Shown here one piece after another: positions 17,918 to 26,412 of a stretch of DNA of 64,000 nucleotides (the stretch's first letter is position 1; every line of letters begins with the position of its first letter). Under the pieces are notes generated by a model. It was not told where the DNA came from, did not search any database, and saw nothing but the letters and a program-made list of their open reading frames with translations. Made by a program: the position numbers and the translations under genes. The stretch is from Gaoshiqia sp050178015 (lineage in GTDB: Bacteria > Bacteroidota > Bacteroidia > Bacteroidales > Prolixibacteraceae): positions 1 to 64,000 of the forward strand of contig JBFXGM010000030.1 of assembly GCA_050178015.1 (NCBI GenBank), given 5' to 3'.

Positions 17918-20908
17918 ATGAAACAATTCAAACGAAAACTGATAACCGGGCTATGTGCCCTTTTGGCCTTCCTATTCACACAGGCGCAACAAGCGCCGAA
18001 AACCACCCGCTTCGACCTGGCATCGCCGGGCAAAATCACATCAATTTATATTGACGACAAAGAGACAAAGGTGGTGCACATTGCCGCCGATTTGCTCGGC
18101 AACGATATTCAAAACGTCTGCGGACAGCAGCCCAAGATTGAAACCGGGCTGCCAAAAGGCAGTTTGCCTCTGATTGTAGCCGGCACCGTTGGCAACAGCG
18201 AATTGATTGATCAGTTGATTGCCGAAAAAAAACTGGATGTATCGGCCATTGCCGGTAAATGGGAAAGCTGGAGCATCCAGGTGCTCGATAAACCTTTTAC
18301 AGGAACCGGAAAAGTACTGGTCATCGCCGGCTCCGACCGCCGGGCTACCGCCTACGGTTTGCTGGAAATTTCGCGCCAGATGGGCATTTCGGCCTGGGAA
18401 TGGTGGGCCGATGTTCAACCCGAAAAACGGGAAAGTATCAGCCTCAATATTCAGCTAAAAACATTCGGTTCGCCTTCTGTGAAATTCCGCGGCCTGTTTT
18501 TGAACGACGAAGACTGGGGACTCCAGCCCTGGGCTGCCAAAACCTTCGAACCCGAAACCGGCGACATTGGCCCGAAAACCTATGCCAAAATTTTTGAACT
18601 GATGCTTCGTCTCCGTGCCAACACCATTTGGCCGGCTATGCACGGTTGCACCAAAGCTTTTTATACCATTGACGGCAATGCGCAATCGGCCGACGATTAT
18701 GCCATTGTGGTGGGTACGTCGCACTGCGAACCCATGCTTTGCAACGTCAACGCCGAGTGGAAACACGACAGCATGGGCGAATGGCGCTACGACAAAAACG
18801 AGCAGAATATTCGTCAAATGTTCGAAGACCGGGTAAAAAGCACTTCGAAATTCGATAACATTTATACCATTGGCATGCGCGGCGAACACGACTCGCCCAT
18901 GAACGCCAAGGACCTGACCGAAGCCGAACAAATGGCCCTCATTGAACGCGTGATAGCAGACCAGCGCTCCATTCTGCAGGATGAGACCGGCAAAGACCCG
19001 AAGACGGTTCCGCAGGCTTTTATTCCCTATAAAGAAGTGCTCGACTACTACCAAAAAGGCCTGCAAGTGCCCGAAGATGTGACGCTGATGTGGACCGACG
19101 ATAACTACGGCTACATCCGCCAATTCAGTACGCCCGAGGAGCAAAAGCGCCCCGGCGGTTCGGGCATTTATTACCACGCCTCGTACTGGGGCCGCCCACA
19201 CGATTACCTGTGGCTGAGCTCAACTGCCCCGGCCCTGATTTGGGAGGAAATGTACAAAGCCTTTCAGCTGAATGCCCGCGACATGTGGATTCTGAACTGC
19301 GGAGACATCAAACCGCTGGAGTACAACATTGAGCTGTTTATGGATATGGCCTGGGATATGACGCGTTTCCCCTCGACCAAAGAAGTTGGCGAACACCAGC
19401 AGAAATGGCTGGGCAAACTGTTTGGCGACAATAAAGCTACCGAGTTAAACCAGTTGATGACCGCTTACTACCAACTTTGTTGGGAACGCCGCCCCGAGTT
19501 TATGGCCTGGAGCCAAACCGAACCGACCACCAAACCGGGTGCAACCGAACTGAACCAGATTTTATACGGCGACGAATTGAGCAAACGCCTCGATACCTGG
19601 GAAAGCCTGTCGAGCCAAGTTGAAAAACTGAAAAGCGCCATTCCTGCCCGTTTGCAGGATGCATTCTACCAACTGGTTTACTACCCGGTAACCGGCGCTT
19701 CGCTGATGAACCAAAAATGGTTGTACCACTACAAGAACGAACTGGCAGCCCGCCAGGGAAGAAGCAGTGCCGCCGATTTTGCAGCGCGCTCCGAAGCCGC
19801 CTACAACCAGATAAAAGCTGAAACCGACTATTTCAACAATAAACTGCAAAACGGCAAATGGAAATACATGATGAGCATGAGCCCGCGCAACCTGCCGGTA
19901 TTTTCGAAACCAGCTTTCGCTCTGCCTCCTAAAGCCAATAAAACTGAACTTGGATTGGCGCTTGAAGGCTACGAAATGGAGGCCAACAAACTCATCGAAA
20001 ATAACTATGCCGATGTATTGCCGCTGCTGAACAGCTATCTGAAAGATTCGGTTTATGTAGATGTTTTCCTGAAAGGCGAAGGCGAATTGAACTGGCAGGC
20101 CACAGCTGCTGAACCCTGGATTTTGCTCTCGGCCGACCAAGGCAAACTGAGCATGAACGAGGGTGAAAAAGAACAACGCGTTTGGGTGAAAATCGACTGG
20201 GATAAAGTTCCGAAAGGAAAAAACTTGAAAGAGGCGCCACTCGGCCACGACTACCAACTGATTCCGCCGGCATACAAAGTGAACAGCTCCATCGCTTTCT
20301 CAACGGCCGACACCATCTTTAACATCGGCGTTTCGGTCTACAACCCGAAATTCCCGGAACTGGAGAACTACAAGGGTTTTATTGAAGCGAACGGCTATGT
20401 GTCGATTAATGCCGCTAATACCAGCGCACATTTGAAAGGCTCGGAGGCTGATTGGGAACTGTTTGAAGGTTTGGGCTACTCAGGCACTGCAGTTAGCGCC
20501 CTGCCCTTCCAGGCTGAATCGATAACCGACCCGACAGCCATTAAAGCCAACAGCCCGGTGCTGCAATACGATTTCTACACCTTCAATTTCGGCGAAGCCG
20601 ATGTACGGGTTCAGATTGTGCCAACTCACCCGTTGTATGAAGGGAAGGGTGTGCGCTGCGCCGTTGCAATCGACGATGCCGAGCCGGTTGTTATCGACTT
20701 TCAGACGTTTGGCCGCAGCAACGAGTGGAAGCAAAACGTGCTGAAAAACGCCGCCGTGAAATCAGCCAAGCAGCAAATTTCAGCCCCCGGCAAACACCGC
20801 CTGACTGTTTGGATGGTTGACCCCGGCGTGATGATTGACCAACTATTGATTGATTTGGGCGGCTGGAAAGGCAGTTATGCGTTCCCAACCGAAACGATTA
20901 GAAAATAA
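17918..20908 (+). CDS. GH115 alpha-glucuronidase
   Basis: A 996-residue secreted enzyme. The signal peptide is LITGLCALLAFLFTQAQQ with no lipobox Cys at the cleavage site, so a soluble periplasmic enzyme is favoured. Family features are VIAGSDRRATAYGLLEISRQ, GLFLNDEDWGLQPWA, MWTDDNYGYIRQFSTPEEQ near residue 391, and DMWILNCGDIKPLEYNIELF near 458. The C-terminal part (about 640-996) contains GEGELNWQATAAEPWILLSA and a jelly-roll-like GH115_C domain. GH115 enzymes remove alpha-1,2-linked glucuronic or 4-O-methyl-glucuronic acid from xylan, or glucuronate from other plant and alga glycans. Its company with GH92 and GH89 is unusual, because no xylanase or xylosidase stands nearby. Confidence 0.94.
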   Translation: MKQFKRKLITGLCALLAFLFTQAQQAPKTTRFDLASPGKITSIYIDDKETKVVHIAADLLGNDIQNVCGQQPKIETGLPKGSLPLIVAGTVGNSELIDQLIAEKKLDVSAIAGKWESWSIQVLDKPFTGTGKVLVIAGSDRRATAYGLLEISRQMGISAWEWWADVQPEKRESISLNIQLKTFGSPSVKFRGLFLNDEDWGLQPWAAKTFEPETGDIGPKTYAKIFELMLRLRANTIWPAMHGCTKAFYTIDGNAQSADDYAIVVGTSHCEPMLCNVNAEWKHDSMGEWRYDKNEQNIRQMFEDRVKSTSKFDNIYTIGMRGEHDSPMNAKDLTEAEQMALIERVIADQRSILQDETGKDPKTVPQAFIPYKEVLDYYQKGLQVPEDVTLMWTDDNYGYIRQFSTPEEQKRPGGSGIYYHASYWGRPHDYLWLSSTAPALIWEEMYKAFQLNARDMWILNCGDIKPLEYNIELFMDMAWDMTRFPSTKEVGEHQQKWLGKLFGDNKATELNQLMTAYYQLCWERRPEFMAWSQTEPTTKPGATELNQILYGDELSKRLDTWESLSSQVEKLKSAIPARLQDAFYQLVYYPVTGASLMNQKWLYHYKNELAARQGRSSAADFAARSEAAYNQIKAETDYFNNKLQNGKWKYMMSMSPRNLPVFSKPAFALPPKANKTELGLALEGYEMEANKLIENNYADVLPLLNSYLKDSVYVDVFLKGEGELNWQATAAEPWILLSADQGKLSMNEGEKEQRVWVKIDWDKVPKGKNLKEAPLGHDYQLIPPAYKVNSSIAFSTADTIFNIGVSVYNPKFPELENYKGFIEANGYVSINAANTSAHLKGSEADWELFEGLGYSGTAVSALPFQAESITDPTAIKANSPVLQYDFYTFNFGEADVRVQIVPTHPLYEGKGVRCAVAIDDAEPVVIDFQTFGRSNEWKQNVLKNAAVKSAKQQISAPGKHRLTVWMVDPGVMIDQLLIDLGGWKGSYAFPTETIRK

Positions 20909-20936
20909 TTCATTGATGCATCCAAAATACGGAACG

Positions 20937-20980
20937 AAACACGGACTGCCCGGATTTAACTGGCAGGGCCGTGTTTTTCT
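20937..20980 (+). terminator. Terminator at the end of the PUL
   Basis: Arms AAACACGG (20937-20944) and CCGTGTTT (20969-20976), with inner arms CTGCC and GGCAG, make a long stem followed by TTTT. It marks the 3' end of the PUL transcript and lies directly before the next promoter. Confidence 0.85.
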
Positions 20981-20982
20981 TT

Positions 20983-20990
20983 TATCTTTG
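20983..20990 (+). promoter_or_regulatory. -7 promoter box for the kinase-RapZ gene
   Basis: TATCTTTG is an exact match to TAnnTTTG, 24 bases before the TTG start at 21015. Transcription would begin near 20997, giving a very short leader. Confidence 0.6.
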
Positions 20991-21014
20991 TTTGTAAACT
21001 TAAATTGATCTGCT

Positions 21015-22442
21015 TTGGACTTAACGATAAAAGAAGAACTCATCCGACTGTATGAGAACCATTTCGGAGAGGAAATGACTGCTTTTGAAATATTGCCCCC
21101 CTCGGGCTCCTATCGCGAGTATTGCCGCATCAAAAGCCCAAACTACCAGGCCGTTGGAGCCTACAACAACGATATCCGAGAAAATGAAGCTTTTCTCCAA
21201 TTTTCGAAGCACTTCCTGGAACAAGGTATTTATGTTCCCAAAATTTTCGCCGTGAACGCGGAAAAGACCTGTTACATACAGGAAGATCTGGGATCGCTCA
21301 CCTTGTTTGACTACCTAAGCCGCACCCGTGAGCTGGAAGGCTTTTCGGACAAGATTGTACAGGTGTACAAACGCGTGCTCCGGGAGCTGCCCAAAATTCA
21401 AATCAAAGCAGGAAAGGAGATCAACTACGGCTATTGTTACCCGCGGGCGGCTTTTGACAAACAATCGATGATGTGGGACCTGAATTATTTCAAGTACTAC
21501 TTTCTGAAGCTGGCCAAAATACCTTTTGACGAGCAGGAGCTGGAAGATGATTTCCAGCACTTCAGCAATTACCTGCTGGCTGCAGACGCCGATTACTTCA
21601 TGTTCCGCGATTTCCAATCGAGAAACATCATGCTGCGTAATAACAAGGTTGCTTTTATCGATTACCAAGGCGGACGAAAAGGCGCCCTGCAATACGACCT
21701 TGCCTCGCTGCTGTACGATGCCAAGGCCGATATCCCGCAATCCGTGCGGAACGAGTTGCTCGAATTTTACCTTGACGAGCTGGAGAAATACATGACCGTT
21801 GACCGCGACGAATTTAAAGCCTACTTCACCGGCTATGTGCTTATTCGTATCATGCAAGCGATGGGCGCATACGGGTTCCGCGGATTTTACGAAAAGAAAG
21901 AACATTTCCTGAAAAGTATTCCCTTCGCCCTCGAAAACCTGAAATATTTACTCCAAAACAACAACATCCCTGAAAAATTACCGGAACTTTTCAACGTACT
22001 CGAAGCTGTAAGCAAATCCGCCTTCCTGAAAAAGATAGGTGCACAGCAGGCAAAACTGACGGTACACATCACCAGTTTTTCCTATAAAAAAGGATTGCCG
22101 GAAGACCCATCAGGAAATGGCGGCGGCTTTATTTTCGACTGCCGGGCCATTCACAATCCCGGGCGCTACAACGAATACAAGCAACTTACCGGTAAAGACC
22201 CGGAAGTAATTGATTTCCTGGAAACCAAATCCGAAATGGCCGAATTCCTCCTGCATGTTTTCGCCTTGGTGGAACAATCGGTAAAAATTTACCTGTCGCG
22301 CGGATTTACCCACCTGAGTGTCAACTTCGGCTGCACCGGCGGACAACACCGCTCGGTTTACGCTGCCGAACAATTGGCGGAGCACCTGAAAAACAATTAC
22401 CCGGTGAATGTTGTTCTTTCACACAGAGAACAAGACTTTTAG
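21015..22442 (+). CDS. Sugar kinase (aminoglycoside-phosphotransferase fold) fused to a RapZ C-terminal domain
   Basis: A 475-residue cytoplasmic protein, likely starting at TTG 21015 (MDLTIKEELIRLYENHFGEE), since the next Met is residue 21. Residues 1-330 are an APH/AmgK-type kinase: the catalytic loop is FRDFQSRNIM with Asp199, and the metal site is AFIDYQGGRKGALQYDLASL. Residues 350-475 match the C-terminal domain of RapZ: VHITSFSYKKGLPED, FIFDCRAIHNPGRYNEYKQL, TGKDPEVIDFLE, and FGCTGGQHRSVYAAEQLAEH near 439. In E. coli this domain senses glucosamine-6-phosphate; the N-terminal ATPase of RapZ is missing and replaced by the kinase. A role in amino-sugar or cell-wall sugar recycling with self-sensing is likely but not shown. 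Confidence 0.88.
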   Translation: MDLTIKEELIRLYENHFGEEMTAFEILPPSGSYREYCRIKSPNYQAVGAYNNDIRENEAFLQFSKHFLEQGIYVPKIFAVNAEKTCYIQEDLGSLTLFDYLSRTRELEGFSDKIVQVYKRVLRELPKIQIKAGKEINYGYCYPRAAFDKQSMMWDLNYFKYYFLKLAKIPFDEQELEDDFQHFSNYLLAADADYFMFRDFQSRNIMLRNNKVAFIDYQGGRKGALQYDLASLLYDAKADIPQSVRNELLEFYLDELEKYMTVDRDEFKAYFTGYVLIRIMQAMGAYGFRGFYEKKEHFLKSIPFALENLKYLLQNNNIPEKLPELFNVLEAVSKSAFLKKIGAQQAKLTVHITSFSYKKGLPEDPSGNGGGFIFDCRAIHNPGRYNEYKQLTGKDPEVIDFLETKSEMAEFLLHVFALVEQSVKIYLSRGFTHLSVNFGCTGGQHRSVYAAEQLAEHLKNNYPVNVVLSHREQDF

Positions 22443-22446
22443 CGAG

Positions 22447-22578
22447 ATGAGCAAAACTGCGTGCAAAAAAGACGATTACAAAGAACCTGAGAATCCTAAA
22501 TATTACTGCAAGAGATGTGGACAGAAGGCAAAAAAAGAAGAAAAGCTTTGCAAACCCAAGAAAATAAAAGATAAATAA
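22447..22578 (+). CDS. Small cysteine-rich protein, possible zinc ribbon (43 residues)
   Basis: An ATG four bases after the kinase stop opens a 43-codon frame: MSKTACKKDDYKEPE, then YYCKRCGQKAKKEEKLCKP and a lysine-rich end KKIKDK. CxxC followed by a third Cys 12 residues later suggests a small metal-binding ribbon; a further Cys is at residue 6. Lysine content is high, so nucleic-acid contact is possible. Its stop at 22576-22578 is four bases before the next start, so three genes are tightly packed. It is missed by usual length cut-offs. Function is unknown. Confidence 0.6.
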   Translation: MSKTACKKDDYKEPENPKYYCKRCGQKAKKEEKLCKPKKIKDK

Positions 22579-22582
22579 CCGG

Positions 22583-24670
22583 ATGAACGGCTTTTCCAGA
22601 TTAGTTATTGCCGGATTGCTGCTTGGGTCTCCAGTGGTAGTATCTGCGCAAAATATTGCTACAATAAAAGGAGACAGCCTGCAAACCGAAATACATTTCC
22701 CCATTGAAGAGGTTACCGTACAGGCTTTCCGCTATGGTTACCGGTTGGTTGAAACACCCGGGGCAATCACCGTTCTGTCGGCCAGCCAGCTTCAGCAAAA
22801 TCCGGGGCAAACCATCGCCCAAACCATCAACCAGGCGCCGGGGGTGTACATGCAAAGCGGCAGCCTGAATACCAACCGGCTTACTATTCGCGGTATTGGA
22901 AGCCGGTCGGCTTACGCCACCAACAAAGTGAGGGCTTATTACGAAGATATTCCGCTCACCAACGGCGTGGGCGAAACCACTATCGAAGATTTGGATCAAG
23001 CCATTGCTTCCCGGCTCGAAATTATCAAGGGGCCTGCCTCTGGCTACTACGGGTCGGGACTTGGCGGCACCTTGCTATTCAATTCCCCAATACTTTCTCC
23101 GAATAAATTTGTAGTTGAAAGCACCCTTTCTTCCTTCAACAACCAGCTTTATCGCGGCAACCTAACGGCAGGCAATGAAAGATTTCAAAACGCTTTCTTC
23201 CTTGAAAAGCTGAATGCCGACGGATACCGTGAAAATAATCAAACCAAGCGAACCAATCTGAGTTATGTCGGAAAAACCCAGATGAACAATCATCTCATCA
23301 ACCTGATTGCGAATTATACCGATTTGATGGCGTACATTCCCAGCTCGATCGACTTGGAAACGTTCAACACTACACCACGAAAAGCGGCCTCAAACTGGGC
23401 GGCCATCCGTGGTTACGAAGATTACCAAAAGTGGATGGCCGGAATTTCCATGCAATCGGATTGGAAAAATAACATCACCACCCGGTTGAGCCTGTTTGGT
23501 AATCACCGTGAAAATGATGAGTTACGTCCGTTTAACCGGTTGCAGGAAAATAACGCCCATTTCGGAGGAAGGTTTATTGCAGAAAAAATCTACCGGTTTT
23601 CCGGCAAAACACTAAAAATCAGCTTCGGCAACGAAAGCTTTTTTGAAGATTATAACTGGTCAACTTTTGCAAACGACGGGCGGGAAAAGGGCGAACTTCT
23701 ATCCGAGAACATGGAAAAACGGAACTACACCAACTTTTTCACTCAGGCCGAATATAAACCATCCGGTAGCCTTCGTGTAACGGGAGGGTTCAATATCAAC
23801 CACACATCCTACCGCTATACCGACCTTTTCCTGGCGGATGGCATCCAGTCGGCCAATCACCGTTTCGACCCGGTCCTGTCGCCACGCATGGCATTCAACT
23901 ATCATTTTTCTGAAAATCTGGCACTTTACGGATCGGCCAGTCACGGGTTCTCGCCGCCCAGTCTGGAAGAAACCCTGCTTCCCGACGGACAGCGCAACAC
24001 GGACATTCAACCCGAAACCGGATGGAACATTGAGATTGGCAGCCGTGGTTTTCTTTTCGAAGGGCTTTTCTACGATCTTTCGGTGTACTACATGCAAATC
24101 AACAACCTGCTGGTGGCCCGCCGAACTGACGACGACGCCTGGATGGGCATCAACGCCGGAAAGACGGCTCACCCTGGCCTGGAATATGCGCTCAGTTACC
24201 ACTTTTTCCGCACTTCTTCCCTAACCAGCCGGTTTTCGGTAAACGGTAGTTTTACCCCGGCGTATTTTATCGATTTTGTTGATGGAGAGATGGATTACTC
24301 GGACAACGAACTGACCGGCAGCCCGCGAAAACAACTGAACCTGGAATTGGAAAGCAGCTGGAAAAAATCACTCCGGTTGAACCTGCAATACAGCTATACC
24401 GGCTCCATGCCCCTCCGTGACGACAATTCGGTTTATACCAATTCGTACCAACTGCTAAACCTGATAATCAGTTATCAGAAACGCTGGAAACAGGTTGAAC
24501 TCAACCTGGCAGGAGCCGCATATAATATAACAGACACGCATTATGCCTCGATGGTACTGATCAATGCAGCTACCTTGGGCAACCAGTCGCCACGCTATTA
24601 TTACCCCGGACTGCCCAGAAATTACAGTGCCCGGCTAGCCATTCGCTATTTCTTCGGACCTAAATCTTGA
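22583..24670 (+). CDS. TonB-dependent outer-membrane receptor
   Basis: A 695-residue protein with a signal peptide (LVIAGLLLGSPVVVSAQ). It has a plug domain (VEEV-type start at FPIEEVTVQAFRYG, then ETPGAITVLSASQLQ, TIAQTINQAPGVYM, NRLTIRGIGSRSAYATNKV, RLEIIKGPASGYYGSGLGGT) and a beta-barrel (FSENLALYGSASHGFSPPSL, ending AARL-type NYSARLAIRYFF). It lacks the N-terminal carboxypeptidase and STN domains, so it is of the FecA/siderophore type rather than SusC. The plug resembles iron-siderophore receptors; the substrate is unknown. The stop overlaps the 3' end of the convergent DUF2490 gene by 11 bases. Confidence 0.92.
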   Translation: MNGFSRLVIAGLLLGSPVVVSAQNIATIKGDSLQTEIHFPIEEVTVQAFRYGYRLVETPGAITVLSASQLQQNPGQTIAQTINQAPGVYMQSGSLNTNRLTIRGIGSRSAYATNKVRAYYEDIPLTNGVGETTIEDLDQAIASRLEIIKGPASGYYGSGLGGTLLFNSPILSPNKFVVESTLSSFNNQLYRGNLTAGNERFQNAFFLEKLNADGYRENNQTKRTNLSYVGKTQMNNHLINLIANYTDLMAYIPSSIDLETFNTTPRKAASNWAAIRGYEDYQKWMAGISMQSDWKNNITTRLSLFGNHRENDELRPFNRLQENNAHFGGRFIAEKIYRFSGKTLKISFGNESFFEDYNWSTFANDGREKGELLSENMEKRNYTNFFTQAEYKPSGSLRVTGGFNINHTSYRYTDLFLADGIQSANHRFDPVLSPRMAFNYHFSENLALYGSASHGFSPPSLEETLLPDGQRNTDIQPETGWNIEIGSRGFLFEGLFYDLSVYYMQINNLLVARRTDDDAWMGINAGKTAHPGLEYALSYHFFRTSSLTSRFSVNGSFTPAYFIDFVDGEMDYSDNELTGSPRKQLNLELESSWKKSLRLNLQYSYTGSMPLRDDNSVYTNSYQLLNLIISYQKRWKQVELNLAGAAYNITDTHYASMVLINAATLGNQSPRYYYPGLPRNYSARLAIRYFFGPKS

Positions 24671-25307
24671 ACTTCAGATTCAAGCCCAACACATCGGCCT
24701 CTTTCCAGTAACCGGCAGATTTTAGTTTCTGCCAAACATAGAACAGATCGACACCAACATGATCGCTCTCCCAAACATGCAATCCACCGTATAAACGGCC
24801 TAAATGAAGTCCATTTCCATTCAGTTTGGTAAAAAGTTCTTCACCCAGGTAAGGCTTTGGTAGCTTGGGAGCCAAGGCCGGAAAGTCGACAAATAAATTG
24901 TGGTAATAACGAAAAAATGCCTCGCCCAAATTAAACGAAAGGTATTCCAATCGATTCGTCGTTCTGAATTTGACCGCATGGGTTGTGGCGGAAACTTTCG
25001 TCACAAACTGCGGACGATATTCATAAACATCGTCGCCGGTTTCTTTGGGCATTTGCGACACCCGAAAGGCGAGACCCAATTGAAACCAGCTATTCAATTT
25101 GCGCCCCACAGCAAGATCCGCATAAGTCATATCCCTGAAATTATCCGAGGGCAAATAATGAGTTTTCACACTCAGTTCCAAGCTTGATTTCGGAGACAAT
25201 CCGGCAACAACAGACGTTGTATTCCATAGGTAGAAATTGCTATTTTCCTGTCCGTTTGTTCGGACAAAAACCGACAGCAACAGCATCAAGGCAAGAAGTA
25301 TTTTCAT
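24660..25307 (-). CDS. DUF2490 family outer-membrane protein
   Basis: About 215 residues from the start MKILLALMLLLSVFVRTNGQ, a clear signal peptide; the alternative upstream ATG at 25319 adds four residues and is less likely. The mature part begins ENSNFYLWNTTSVVAGL, and the rest alternates hydrophobic and aromatic residues as in a small beta-barrel (LSVKTHYLPSDNFRDMTYAD, FRTTNRLEYLSFNLGEAFFR), ending in LGLNLKFKI. This is the DUF2490 pattern of Bacteroidota outer-membrane proteins. Function is unknown. It is convergent with the TonB receptor gene and overlaps it by 11 bases. Confidence 0.8.
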   Translation of the reverse strand: MKILLALMLLLSVFVRTNGQENSNFYLWNTTSVVAGLSPKSSLELSVKTHYLPSDNFRDMTYADLAVGRKLNSWFQLGLAFRVSQMPKETGDDVYEYRPQFVTKVSATTHAVKFRTTNRLEYLSFNLGEAFFRYYHNLFVDFPALAPKLPKPYLGEELFTKLNGNGLHLGRLYGGLHVWESDHVGVDLFYVWQKLKSAGYWKEADVLGLNLKFKI

Positions 25308-25412
25308 TTTTTCAGGCAAATCAATTTTGGTTCCGCCGTGAAAGTATTTCTTTTCCTGAAAAGATTCTGCACTTTTACCTGTGAAAAGCTAATCCATTAA
25401 CACAAATTTTCC

Positions 25413-26303
25413 ATGAAACCAACCATCTTATTATCTGCAATCCTGCTCATTTCCAACCTCACCGGACATTCACAGAACCTGAAGCAACTAATACCGGCAA
25501 GCAAGCTTATTGAAACAATTGCTACCGGATTTACCTTTACAGAAGGACCGGCAGTCAACCCTCTGGGCGAAATTTATTTTACCGACCAGCCCAACAACAA
25601 AATTTATATCTGGAACCAAACCGACAGCATCAGCACCTTCGAGGTTGACGGTGAACGAGCAAACGGGCTCTTTTTCGACGCTGAAGGAGATTTGATAGCC
25701 TGCTCAGATTATCGCAACAAGCTCATCAAAATCAGCATGGCCGGCGAAAAAACCACCCTCGCTGACGGATTTGGAGGCAAACACCTGAACGGTCCTAACG
25801 ATTTGTGGATCCACCCGAACGGCAACATTTACATCACCGACAGCTATTACCACCGTCCCTGGTGGCCCGAGGGGCACAAACAGGAACAGGATTGCCGGGG
25901 CGTGTACTGCGTGAAACCGGATGGAGAGATCATTCGCGTCATTGATGACTTTGAAATGCCCAACGGGATTATCGGAACACCAGATGGCAAAACCCTGTAT
26001 GTAGCCGATATCAATGCCGGAAAAACCTGGAAATACCGGATTCAGGACGACGGCGCCCTTATTGATAAAACATTCTTCGCGCCGGAAGGATCGGACGGCA
26101 TGACCATTGATCACCAAGGCAATGTTTATTTAACCAATAAAGCAGTGTCAATTTTTTCTTCCGAAGGAAAAAAGCTTGGCGAACTGCAAATTCCGGAAAC
26201 CCCTTCGAATGTTTGCTTTGGCGGAAAAAACCGGAAAACGTTGTTCATCACAGCCCGGACATCGGTGTATAAAATTGGAATGAAAGTAAGAGGGGTTAAT
26301 TAG
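25413..26303 (+). CDS. SMP-30/gluconolactonase-like secreted beta-propeller
   Basis: A 296-residue protein with signal peptide (ILLSAILLISNLTGHSQ). Beta-propeller segments typical of the SMP-30/gluconolactonase/LRE family are FTFTEGPAVNPLGEIYFTD, NGLFFDAEGDLIACSD, GKHLNGPNDLWIHPNGNIYI, MPNGIIGTPDGKTLYVADI and GSDGMTIDHQGNVYLTN. Members hydrolyse lactones of sugar acids, with the divalent metal held by a Glu, an Asn and an Asp (here EGP, PND and GSDG positions). It would act in the periplasm, possibly on aldono-lactones, but the substrate is not visible. It stands alone and ends before a strong terminator. Confidence 0.88.
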   Translation: MKPTILLSAILLISNLTGHSQNLKQLIPASKLIETIATGFTFTEGPAVNPLGEIYFTDQPNNKIYIWNQTDSISTFEVDGERANGLFFDAEGDLIACSDYRNKLIKISMAGEKTTLADGFGGKHLNGPNDLWIHPNGNIYITDSYYHRPWWPEGHKQEQDCRGVYCVKPDGEIIRVIDDFEMPNGIIGTPDGKTLYVADINAGKTWKYRIQDDGALIDKTFFAPEGSDGMTIDHQGNVYLTNKAVSIFSSEGKKLGELQIPETPSNVCFGGKNRKTLFITARTSVYKIGMKVRGVN

Positions 26304-26357
26304 CTCCCGGCAGATTTCTTGTCTGATTTATCTGTTTGCTCTTCTATGGAATGCAAA

Positions 26358-26390
26358 AGAGGGCTGCCATGTTTTACACAGCAGCCCTCT
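26358..26390. terminator. Bidirectional terminator between SMP-30 and TPR genes
   Basis: AGAGGGCTGC (26358-26367) and GCAGCCCTCT (26381-26390) form a perfect 10-bp stem with a 13-base loop, with A-run before and T-run after. It serves the convergent genes on both sides. Confidence 0.85.
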
Positions 26391-26412
26391 TTCAGCTTAC
26401 AAAAATGGGAGC

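Noticed and set aside
18455..19201. A 248-codon minus-strand frame inside GH115
   Set aside because: It lies fully inside a clear enzyme gene, has a low-complexity Val/Ala/Gly-rich product and no start signal.
19562..20257. A 231-codon minus-strand frame inside GH115
   Set aside because: Shadow of the GH115 coding frame with no domain pattern.
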